The position numbers and the translations under genes are program-made. This document shows, in pieces, positions 7,901-19,900 of a DNA stretch of 29,021 nucleotides. Each line of letters begins with the position of its first letter. Within the stretch, counting starts at the first letter, position 1. Below the pieces are notes generated by a model. That model was not told where the DNA came from and ran no database searches. It saw only the letters and a program-made list of their open reading frames with translations. The stretch comes from Spirogloea muscicola. Taxonomy: Eukaryota > Streptophyta > Zygnematophyceae > Spirogloeales > Spirogloeaceae. The DNA is taken from positions 489,151 to 518,171 of the forward strand of contig WELB01000093.1 of the NCBI GenBank assembly GCA_009602725.1, in the 5' to 3' direction.

Positions 7901-10900
7901 GAGGGCCACTTCCTACATCTCGAAGACCTTAGCCAAAGATCAGCTATTTGCTGGTAGATTCATGACAGTGATTATGATTTCACTGTGGAACTTGACCAGA
8001 TTGTCTTCTAGGTGTGGTATCAATTTAAGCTCGAGGTCCTCATTGAGCATTTTCAAGTTTGTCTATGACGAAGCCAGCAAATGCTCCTTCTGATGCCGTT
8101 TCTTTGGAAACCGGGGCAGATGTTGCAGCTCTAGTGGTTGCTGAGACCTTGGACCTCCTCTGCCAGCATGTGCACCGCAAGATGTCATCACCCATCTGGC
8201 AGGCCTTGCTGGATGAGCTCCACGGGTCCCTGCCGTCCAGTGCAAAGCACGAGCCCATTGCCGGAAGTGGCGATCGTGCTGGGAGTGGAGCATCTGAGCA
8301 AGCGGCAGAGACGACCAGCTGGTCGAAGCATGCCGCGAGGGTGCTGTTTGTACTGAGTCGGGCATTGGAGCACCACAGAGGAAGCCGTGTTGATGGTAAA
8401 AGTCCACCCAAGCTTCTACTGACGTAAGTCAAGAAGGAAAGGTTTTGGCGTATGTCATTGAAAGTGTCTTTATACAAGTGGCAAAAACAACATGTGCACC
8501 TCCCATCGATCAGGCTGTCCGCAGTATACTTATGATGATTTTCCGGCAGTCTTTGGTGTGTGAAACACAAACCCACTGGCTTGCAATCTCCGAGACCTTG
8601 CCTTGACTTTGTTGCTAAGATATATTCACTTTTCTATCGTCGCAGACTACGGCCCGCTGTTCCAATTGGCAGAGACCCTCATGCAGCCTTTGATTCTCTC
8701 TCGTTTTGAAGACACACTACAAGCCAATATTTTGATCAACGCAGGCCCACTGGCGCCACTTAGGAAGCCAAGAGAATCTGCTTCTCACCTTTCCATGCAG
8801 TCATTGAGGCTGCTATTAGCCTTGATCAACAACCACACTCAAGTGGCTGGCGCCAGCATTGGACCCGCGGCTATAGTCAAAGCTGCTCCGAGCTGGTCCA
8901 TGGCCTTCTCTATTCCTGATTGCTCCATGTAAGCCACAATCTTGTACAGTTATGATGTGAATCTGCTTCTTCTGCTCGTTTGCTCGGTAGAAAGCTATCT
9001 TCAGATCTGCCTCTCGCCAGGGTGGTTGATATTTTGCTGCTGAGTTGTCTGCAATGTGTGTGCTCATTCACTCCAATATCTACCTCTGCAGAATGATACC
9101 ATTTCTAGGCAACTTAGTTCAGGCAGATGCTACCATTCTGCAACTTTTTTCTTCATCCTTACTTAGGTAATATTGCAGGCTGCATATTGCCTCCAATTGT
9201 AGCACCCAGTTTGTCTATGTTGTGCAGATGTTGCCCGCAAAAACATGCTCTAAGGTTTTAAATAAGATCTGCAAGCTGAGAGGATCTACCTTGTAGTCAA
9301 GTGCGCAGCTTTATGTTGGCCGATGTTGGATGCTGGCTATGTGCAGTTTCCTAGATCGCCACATTTCGACGCACCCGACCGAGTTGCTGCCACTCCTATT
9401 GGATGTGTGCCTCAAGTTGGAGCCGTTGCCAGCCAAGCCAGTCCTCCTGGTCCGTCATGAAAAAGCTCTGGGCTTGAGGCTCGCAGCCTTTGTCACTGGC
9501 CTGCTAAGAGCATCGGCCACATCATTGACAGACAATGGTGCAGACAAGGCTGCCAACAATGTTGCAGAAGATGGACAACTATGGCTTGCGCAGGAGCCTG
9601 CTATCATCTGGACTGCACTGCAGTGCCTGCCGTACGCCACACAAGATGAGCAAGAGGGCAGAGAGCTGTGTGCTCAACTCATTGCTGGGCTGGAGACGCG
9701 GATGGCTGAGGATGAGAAGCACGCGGACACAAGAGCCTGGGAAGGCCTTTCGGGAGTGACCGGCAGCAGTGACCAGCGGCTGTGGCAGTGCCTGCTTGGG
9801 GTGGCTGCCAGCGCGCACTCCAAGATGCAGAGTTACGCATCATCGGAGGAAATGCAGGCCTTGCTCCCGTGGTACTTGGAGCTGGCCAAGCGCCATCAAG
9901 GCTCTGCCCCGGTGCTCCTTGCCGTCGCTGCATTTCTCGACTCCCACAGCACATGGTCAGCAGCCACTTGACCTTCTCAGTCGTGAGGTGGCAATCAGAT
10001 ACCTTGTGTGGTTGCATGCGGTGAGGAAGCCAAGCTTTTGTAAGGGCTGTCCTTGACAGTTTCTCTGCACAGTGCTTGCTTTCCATGTTATTCAATGATC
10101 TTCTTTGTTGCTGTCATTTCTGAAGCAACCAAGTCTGCAGCCAGAGATTGCACTTGGCATGTTGGCACTATTTGCAAAACCAATTATTGTCAGGATGTTG
10201 GAGTTGCAGGATGCTGAGACTGCATTCTCCACAGAGCCAAGAGCATATGGTGGAAGTCCTGGATACTGTTGACATGATGCAAAGTCTGCACTCGAACCTT
10301 GCGTCCCCAGATAGGGAGTTGAGAGTAGCCTCTTTGAAGGTGTTGAGGTTACTGGAGAGTGCGAGGTCTGCAGCATCAACACACAGTCCGCAAAGTCCAA
10401 CTCTCAAAGCAGAGCCAACAGTATGTCAAGCAATCACTTTCAGACCTGGATTTGTTGACCTGACTGCAGACCCTCCTGTCAAGATAATTATTTCAGCCGT
10501 GTGTTGCAGCGTTGTATTACACACCCTTTTTGCTTCAATTTCTATCTAGTGTGCAGAGATTTCTGATGGGTGATCCCGTCCCAAATGTACAGAGAGCCTT
10601 GCTTGTGTCAGTTGTTGTAGACATCAGGTCTGTGCACACAAGCATGGGTGGTTGGAGAAGCTTGCACAACTGCTGGAAAAATTTGCACACCAGCATTCAG
10701 TAGCTGATGAGGACCAGCTATTGTACCTCCCCAGATTGTACAGAGACTCCTTGCGATCGAGGAGGCGCCGCTTCAGCTTGACTGTGCCAGGCAGAGCTGC
10801 ACGCTGATCTCCCACCTTGAGAAGCAAGCTTGCAACTCAATGGCCCACCCGGAGCATGTGGCCATCCTGGCATCCTCTATGATTGGGGTCCTCCAGATCC

Positions 10901-13900
10901 CATTCGCTGTTCTCTGGGAGGCAGCCAGTGACTGCCTTTCAGGTAAGATGCTAGTTTCTTTTATCAGAAGGAAGCTTGTGTATCCAATGTCAAGGTCAAA
11001 TCTTTCATGTGCTATAGTCGTGCAGTGATACTTGCCCTACTGTTGTGCATTGATGCTGATGACCAAGCTGACATGCTGGCTATTGGCCTACTGCAACCAG
11101 GTCTACTCGGGTCGCACACAGAGAAAGCTTGGCCCATTGTCATCCAGCACCTGCAAGCTGTGCAAGACAGGTTCTTGCAATGGCTCGAGGAGAGAGAGTC
11201 AATATGTGTGAGGGGAAGTACGGATGACGATGCAGCACCCATTGGTGGGTTTTCCGTAGGACTTGCTATTTCTATCTTATGCAATCCTTGTGAATTCTGA
11301 AAGTAGTGAGGCACTGTCAGCACACTTTCCTACATACTGATTAAAGTTGTTCTGTCACACTGTCCAGATGCCTATGTGTCTCACACTGTTAGGCCAGCTT
11401 CATAGGCCAGCTTTCCATCTGCAAGTTGTTGAAGGTTGCCTGTGGGACAGGAAGTTACTTGTAAGAAGAAGCAATACATTTCGCAGCTTACACCGTTGTC
11501 AGTCATGAAGACTGAATAGTTCTGCTGCACTTGCAGATGTGTGGAGGCGCTTCCATGACACTTGTACGCAGCATAATTTACCAACAGACCCCGGAACCAC
11601 CCTTGGTCTACTTCTCAAGACATTGCAGAATGTTCCTTCACTTGCAGAGGGCCGGTCTCGCACCTTGATTCCCCTGTTTCTGGCGTACAATGGCGATGGA
11701 AGTGGGTCTAGCGAATGGTGAGTCGCAGGCTTGTTGGATTTCTTCATCGATTATTGTTCTTGAAGAACTGACTGCAACTGTCCTGCTCATAACTTCAATC
11801 TCAATCTGCATGCACATGTAGTATCACAATCTGCAGCCAGTGGCATGCTGAATTTTAGCTTATGCTTGCAACTTCACCTCGCAGTGTACATCAGCGTCAA
11901 TGCCAGTGACATACTTGATGCAGGCTGCAAAGGGGTGCCCAGCCACCCAGCCTGGGCCCGCAGTCTGGAGGAGGGAAGGCTTGGAGAGAGCCACTCAAAG
12001 AGTGGCTGACGCTCTTACGCAATATGAAAAATGCTCGCGCTTTTTTCTGCGGCCCTCAGGTCAAGGGTTTGCTGCTAATCAGGTGATTGTGAAGTGCCCT
12101 TCCTAATTATCTGTATCTAAACTCCAAGAGAATCTGTGTGGCAATCCTGATGGAGCTGTTCTGCGCCTCTGTTTCTGTCTGTACAGGCACCTTCCAGATG
12201 GCAATCCGATTATTCAGCAGCTGGCGCTTGAGTGCCTTGTACTTTGGAGGGATGACTTCATTGTGCCTTATGTGGAGCATCTGAGGAATTTGATCTCGAC
12301 CAAGTCTCTGAAGGAGGAGCTGGTGACCTGGAGAGTTGATAGAGAGGGGGGCAGTGTCCCAGACAAGCACAGGAGGGCGCTGGTTGAAGTCGTCATCCAA
12401 ATTCTATTCCCGAAGCTTATCAAACGCAGCAGCAAGACGGCTGGCAAAGTAAGCCGTTACTGTGATGCTGGGGTTTGCTCCAAACTGCAGCTGGGGTCCT
12501 GCACCATGCTTTGAAGAGAGGGCTTGCTTGTGATAGAATTCCTGAGCAGCACTTATCCTGCTTCAAGCCTGGCAGTCTCCAAGTTGACTGTGCCTGCTCG
12601 TAGAGCTCATATCACAACGTGCTCTTGTTGTTCTTGGTGCACTGTGTTTGCTGCCAATCACAGTCAGCAGGTGTGGATAGGAGCACCGTTCTAGCTTTTC
12701 TGGCGAACCTGGACTCGTCAGATATTTTGCCGCTTTTTGAACGCATTCTCCGGCCACTCAGTTCCGCTTTTATTCTCACACCCAAAGGGACGGAGGCAGA
12801 TAGTGACAGGTCCTGGGAAGGCGAGCTGGCTGCGGGTGTGCGGCCCAATTTCCTGGAGTTTATTGATACGGCGGCTCTGGCGGCGGTCCCAGTCAAGCGG
12901 CAGGTCGGGTTTCTCCACCTCGTGACAGTGCTCGCAGGCACATTCAGTGGCGATGTGCTGCGGTCATACCTCCATGCTTTGGTCGCCGTCACTCTCCGGT
13001 GCTTGGAGGGTTGCTCAGAGACGTATCATACACCCTCGCTGGCACCATCATCGATGTCCGACGCTGCAAGAGAGGCAGAGGGCGTGCAAGGGCAGGATGA
13101 GATAGATAATGATCTCAGTGATGAGGTTGAGGAGGCCCGTGACAGTAGTAGCAACGGCAAATTGGTGGGGAGGGAGCGGCTGAGGGAGCTGCGGACCTTG
13201 TCACTGCGGACCTTCGGGGTCTTCCTCGCCAAGTTCCCAGAGCTTGATTACACAGACCGGCACTGGGACGTCTTCTTTGGATGTATCAAGAGCTCCATTG
13301 CCAAGCTGGCTGCAACAGGCAGCGGCGTCGGCCCTCCCAGGGCGCTCCTGAGCATATTTACAGCGATGGCCGCGTCCTCCACCCTCGCACCTCTTCTGGG
13401 TCGAGACAGGGACCTCCTCCCGGCGCTCCTGGGCACACTTGCCAGTCCCGTGGCTAGCGCCGCCGTGACAGACCTGGTCCTGGAAGTTGTGGAGAACATG
13501 CTGGATACTGGCGGCCCTGGGAGGGCCGTGCTCCTTTCTCATCTCCCGACCATCCTGGCCTGCTTGAAGGACCTGCTAACCCATCGGCGGCAGCAGCAGA
13601 AGTAAGCACTCTCCGTGTCAAGGCCCTCCTCTGGGTGGTGAGAGCCACATGTATCTGTCTGTAATTCTTGCTGGTTTTGCACTTTGTCATTCAGCGTGGC
13701 AACTCCATGGCTGCCTCACATTTCCACAAGTCCGTGATTGCAGTTGCGTACAACTTGTTCATCATCCTTGCTACGTTCCTTGTGGGAATTTCTACTGAGC
13801 CGGTTTTACTTGAGCAACGTTAGCAGGGGCTTGGCATCTGTCCACTGGGAGATGAAATTGCTGGTGCGCCTGAGCCGGCACGTCGTCACACAGGAGGATT

Positions 13901-16900
13901 CTTCAAGCCTGGTGGATGTGCTACTGCCTTTTCTGAGGGCGAGGAAGCGTGTGGATCAAGGTGAGCGCAGGTGCCAGAAGGACTGTTTGTCAGGCATCTT
14001 ATTGTTTGGTGCAATTGGGTATTATACACGTATGATAACAATTTGAGCTTGGGGTCTGCTCCCTTCTCTTACGTACCAGAAGTTTCTACTGAATGCCTGA
14101 TAATAGTACGTGGCAACACATTCCTGAGTATGCCATAGGGCCTAATAATGCACGCCTCCTCCGTTCTGGTGCATAGACCAACATCAGGGTTCCGCAGCAG
14201 ATGTCAGCTGGCAACACCAGACCTTACTACGTGGCTCTGTAATTTCACAACTTGCAGTGAGAGAGTTGTCTGCTCCTGAAATTCTGCTCCTGCCCTTTCA
14301 CAGGAGCTTGCGTGGAAGTGCTGAGCGTTGTGGAAAGGCTCGCCCATCTCCTCCCAGCTTCCTACGTGGCACAGGCTCTGCCTGTTCTGGGGCCCCTTTT
14401 TGTGTCCATGTCCAACCGTGAGGAGCAGCTTGCACTCTGCAATGTTGTCCTGGCGTTTTCGCTTGTGGACCTCTCCCTCACGCCTCTGGTAAGTTGCCTC
14501 GGCCTCATGCATTCTGCACCAGTTGATCATATGCTTGATATCCTAGTCTCAAGTGCTGAGCAAAGTATGTGCACCAACTTCTACATGGTTAGAAGGCTCC
14601 TGGTGCTCTATTGCTTCAGCTTCACAGACTCTGCCAAGCATGTCATGCACAAAGTGCAGTCAAGAAGAGGTGACACTTTGCTCGTGTATCTATTGCAGGC
14701 TGGCCTGCTTCTCGATCTAAGGTCCATGTCATCAGACACCATTGGAGAGTACGACTATGAGAGGAGGCTAGGAGCTTACGGCCGCGTCGACGCCGCATTC
14801 CTGTCGAAGCTCAGCAGGCCACAGGCAATGCTCTTGCTGTCGGTGGCCGTACACGACATGGGCGAGGCAGACATGTCCGTCCGCCACAGCGCTTCCGGTG
14901 CTCTCCAAGTCTTCCTGCGCTTTGCTGCCGCTTTGCCCGAGGATGCACAAGCTCCAGTTGGAGAACCAGATGAGGGCTCCATGGTCATGCATGCGCTTGA
15001 TGCATCATCGGATGTGTGTGTTGAGGAGAAAGACAAGGGGGGTGAATACACCAAGATTTGTACAGGTGGTAGTCTGAGGACTCTGTTGACATCATTGCTA
15101 CTCCCCCATGTCCGGACATTCATTGGGTCATCAGAAATCTCAACAACACGCAGGGTGAGTGCGCAGCATCGTGCATCATTGCCTTACATCTTGTGGGTCT
15201 TTTACCGCAAGAACAGCATTGATGAGTTGAAGCAGGTCAGGAAGAACTAAGGGTGTGGTATGGCTACTTTGTTGACATTGTACAACAATGATCACATGCT
15301 TGTTTTTCCTGCTTACCAATTGCGTTGGGACATCTAGAGTGCATTGCTGCATACTGACAAACAAAGTCTTTGGTGTGAAATCGTGACAGGAGTGGGTGCT
15401 CCTATTGAGGGAGATGGTGGTGCTGTTCCCTTCAGCCCCCTCGCTGCTTGAGCTGGCACCGCTGCTCAATGAGGATGTAGAGACTGACTTCTTTCACAAC
15501 ATCACTCACATTCAGGTCTTAATCAGTGAAGAAATTACATTGCCCGTCAGGTGTATCTATTGCCCGTCAGATGTAATGATGCGTTTAAAGTTCTGACTAA
15601 GCTGGCCAGCCACATTATTCTTATGCTCATGTTGTTCGGTGGACTTCGTTACAGGTGCACCGCCGAATCAGGGCAATGGCAAGGTTCAGACAAATTACGC
15701 AGTCTGTGGCCTTCTCTCAGGTAAGAGGCATCACGAGCTTGCATACAAGTCCTCTTGCATGTCATTTCCTACACACTCACAGCCTTGCGCTGGGGAGATC
15801 TACTGACTGGAATGTCAGGTGGCAGCTAAATGTATCTGCTCATGTGCTACAGTTGTCAGAGGAGGTTTTGTCATTGGGGTCTGTACTGATCAATGAGCTT
15901 GTTATTGGGCAGGGAGCCCTGCTGCGCATATTTTTGCCGCTCTTTCAGCACTGCCTTTATGAGGCTCGCGGAGACAAGGAGGGGAATCTTGTTGAGGCTG
16001 CACTTCAGAGCCTAGCACATCTGTCCTCCCTTCTCCCGTGGGAGCCCTACTACGGGCTACTCATGCGCTGCATACGGCTCCTGGTGACCAAAGCGCAGCA
16101 TCAGAAGGTGCTAGTGCGACTGCTATGCGCCATCCTTGACAACTTCCACTTCTATGTCAAGCTTGAGGCTGACAAACGCATGGGCACTGGAGACGTGGTG
16201 GAGGAGCCAGCAATAGTCCCACAGTCGCAGGATGTATGCGCGAATGGGCTACAGAGCAGCTCGAGCGGGGAGAGAAGTGAGGAGAGGGGGAGGAGGGAGG
16301 TGCCGGCGCCTATCCAACGGGTGCTACTAGAGAAGGTCCTTCCGGAGCTGCGCAAGTACATGGTGTCAGACATGGACATAGCCAACAGCACCGTTGCACT
16401 GGCGGTGGTGAAGTGCCTCCGGCTCATGCCTTCGGCCACGGTTGCGGTGGAGCTGCCGGCGGTCCTGCAGGGCCTTGCGAACCTGCTCCGGAGCCGCGGC
16501 CAGGGCGTGCGGGACGTCGCGAGGGCAACGCTCGCAGCTGTGGCGGCCGAACTTGGCGGTCACTATCTGCAGTACACGCTGGAGGTCCTGGCGGGCACGC
16601 TTGATCGCGGCTACATGATGCACATCCTTGGCTACACTGTACATGCGATTCTTTACAAGATGGCCCCAGTTCTAAGGCCTGGCGAGATTGATGAGGCAAG
16701 CCTGGACAAGCTGCTCAGTGTCATTGAGAATGACGTGATGGGCGAGGTCGCTGAGGAGCGGGAGGTGGATGCAATTGCATCCAAGATGAAGGAGACACGC
16801 CACATGCGCTCTTTTGACAGCCTCCGGTGAGTGGACGCCTCAGACAAACCATTGAGCTGACATACACATGCATGCAATTTTCCGGTACCATCAATGTCTA

Positions 16901-19900
16901 CTTTGGCCAAGTGAACACATTGAGATTAAGACACGGTCTTGAAGGCTGGAGCATCTCCTGTACCCTCTGTTGGCAGAAGGATCAAGTCGCAATCAATGAA
17001 TTTCTACATGTGTAGCATGACACATGAGGGCTGATGGATTGGCAGAGTCTGCAGCGCCTGATTGGCATGATCTTGTAGTCAATGATGATCTGTCTTCAAT
17101 GTCAAGCAGGTTAACTGACAAGTCATCAGCAGCTTAATGAGCTGGCCTTTCCAACTGCTACTCTGTGCTGACTTCAGAATTGACACTCTCGTGCAGTCTG
17201 CTCAGTCAAGCTGTGGACTTCCAGAAGAGCGGAAGTCGTCTCCTGGGCCCAGTGCGGGCCAGCGTCGCACGCTCGTCCGCCAAGCCGGGCACCAAGGCCA
17301 AGCTCAAGGAGATGCTGCGCCAGATAGCGATAGGCGTGCAGGCCAACCCCACCTGCACTCCAAACGCCCTGCTGGTGTTTGTGTACTCCCTTGTGGAAGA
17401 CGGTCTCGCCACAGTGGCAGCACCATCGGCTAAGGCCCCTGCTGCGAAGGACCTCACGGCGGCAGCCTCGCTGCCCCGCGCTTCGACAGCGGCAGACCCG
17501 AACACTTACCTTAGCATGGACTTTGCGCTGCAGCTACTGCATGCCGGCCTCAAGAGGTGGCGGCCAGATGGCAAGGATCCGCAGCTGCTGGCGATGCTGG
17601 ACCCCTTTGTCGCCCTGCTGTGCCGCTGCCTGGTCAACAAGTACGACAGCGTGCTGGCTCAAGCCATCAAGGTGCACCAGAACTTTTGTTGCCACTGCAA
17701 GCTCAGTTGTTGAGTTCGTTCTTAGAGAAGGTTCACTAACGTCAGGTGGCTGTTGTGAGCAGAGCCTGTGCATCCTCGTGAGGCTGCCACTGCCAGCCAT
17801 TGGTCGGTTCGGGCAGGAGATCCTGGGCAAGGCGTTTGAGATTGTGGGAGGTCGGTCAGTGAGGTCCGGCGGCGAGGTCGTACAGACGTGCCTGAAGCTG
17901 CTGGCAACACTGCTCCAGCACTGCAGCACTATCCAGGTGCCCATCTCTTGGGTCATCTCAGCTCTTTGACCCACATGTACCTTAGAGACCTCTGGTTGAT
18001 AAGCAAGGACGATGGAACATGCACTATTACAGGTCAACGGGTTCGACTTATCACTTATGCTACCTGCAGTAGTTGCCTTGATACCACATGCTAGAAGCAA
18101 TCAAAAGCATTAAGTATGAAAGTACTCTGAAGTTGAGGTTAGTCTTGTTGTTGAGCCAGGAGTCAGAGCAGAATTGAGACACTATGCATGAATCAAGCTC
18201 AAAGCCCAAGCGTTTCGCTGCAGATCTCCAATGAGCAGCTGCTCCTGCTGCTGCAAGCGGGCGTGTTCGCGGACCTGGAGGCAGGGGCGACGCGCAGCAC
18301 CGCCTTCTCTCTCCTGCAGGCCGTGCTCTCGCGGCGGCTAGTTGTGCCCGAGATCTACGACCTCATGCACAGCGTGGCAGAGCTGATGGTCCGCAGCTAC
18401 ACGCCGGCGGTGTGCCAGCTGTGCGCACAGGCGCTGCTGAAGTTCCTGCTCGATTATCCTCTGGGGCCCAAGAGGCTACAACAGCACATTGACTTTGTTG
18501 TGACCAATCTCAGGTGTGTTTAAAACATCTTCTCTCGTTAAGCATGCTGTTGCAGCAAAATACCATGTTAGGTAGACTGGATGAGAAGAAGTCTACCTTT
18601 CCATTACTGGTCGTGATGACTAACACTTAATTTGACTGACATGACTTCAGTTGTGGTATTGTAATTGCCTGAGCTACAGTAGATCATCCCACATCTCCTT
18701 CAGAAGTGGATGATGAGTCTGATGGGGCTTCTTGGAGAGTGCGCAGCTTTGAGCATGCCAGCGGGAGGGAAGCGGCCATGGAGATGCTGCATGCGATCAT
18801 CCTCAAGTTCCCCGCCTCGGTGGTAGAGGAGCAGGCTGAAGGCCTGTTCGTGCCACTCGCGGCGCGGCTGGTCGTGGATACAGACCCGCGCGTCCGTGCA
18901 ATGGTGGGTGTAGTCGTGAAAGCGCTGCTGGTTCGTGTGGGGCCACACGTGGGGCCAAAGTTACTTGCCTTCGCGTTCACGTGGCTGCGGGGCGACGATG
19001 CACGCCTTTGGCGGCCTGCTGCTCAGGTAAATATTCATGTCTGACACTGCTAAGAATGTCACTTGTGTGTTACTTCTCCCCTTGATGTTGTGCCTGCCTT
19101 CCCTGCTTAGTTGACAGCTCATGAAATTTCGAGATTTTGAGGTTAGTAATAATTAGCCTGCTTGTTGTCTGGTCAGAAGATGTTTCCATGCAAACCAGCT
19201 GATACCTTACTGTAACTCGTACTTCTACTGCAACTTCTTGGCCAGGTCATTGGGTATGCGGTCGAAGTGATGGGTGCCCAGTTTGAGAAGCACGCTGAGG
19301 AGTGGCTGGAGGCCTGTACCAGGATCCTCAGGCTGGCGCTCGCCCTGGACCCCCATGAAGCGGCGCGGCCGCCACCGGCGCCACCGGCGGCTGGAGTCGA
19401 GGGCGGCACCTCTGAGGGCGGCCAGGTTGGAGCCAGGGCGCTGCGCTGGCAGGCGGCGTACTTCTGCCTGGCGGCCACCGAGAAGCTTCTCAGTATGCTG
19501 CCGCAGCTTGTCCTGCACCCCGGCACAAAGGTGCAGCCATTCACACATGTCCATGTGTTGCACTCCGTGAAATGTACGATGTGCTGTGCACTGCTTGCTT
19601 TGTAGGAGATCACGAGTTTTCAGAGGGTGCAAGGTTTTGGCCAACCGACAGAGCAGTATTGATGCTAACCTTATCTGATGCTCAGCACAAGCCAGAGCAT
19701 TGTTCCACTTTGTAAGAAGGCTGCCAAGAGCAAGTACATAGTTTCAAGATTGAAAAATCCTAAAGCCTGTTGTAACTCTGATGTAGAGACCCCAAGGGGG
19801 GTGCCAAGAATGGATGAAGGACTGGGGTTGGGCATGCTCATACTTATGCTCCTGCTGTGGCTCGCATCAGTCTTTCAGTCATAGTTGAGATATCTGATAC

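Larger units (their letters stand above)
4961..10420 (+). other. UTP20: UTP20 exons 1-13 (N-terminal region)
   Basis: Proposed exons: 4961-5026, 5244-5369, 6153-6310, 6668-6712, 6929-7007, 7153-7226, 7369-7475, 7696-7878, about 8078-8395, 8646-8928, 9092-9166, 9347-9955 and 10141-10420. Together they give about residues 1-801. The exon 1/2 junction (RKRFV|FRSF) and the exon 2/3 junction (LLRWR|ELN) are well supported by the recalled plant protein. Exon 8 starts at a weak AAG acceptor, chosen because it gives QLIRG|VRRLL in phase. Exon 9 is ended at 8395 rather than at the stronger GTAAGT at 8424, because only 8395 keeps phase into exon 10 and gives a UTP20-like VDDYGPLFQL. Exon 13 is the least similar to known UTP20. 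Confidence 0.75.

Noticed and set aside
8948-9045. C/D-box-like ATGATGT and CTGA in UTP20 intron 10; similar pairs in introns 18 and 25
   Set aside because: No terminal stem pairs the flanks and box spacing is poor, so these are not supported as intronic snoRNAs.
18703-18746. Nearer acceptor for UTP20 exon 29
   Set aside because: It has a good pyrimidine tract but is out of phase with exon 28. The acceptor at 18746 restores the frame and the conserved FEHASGRE block.
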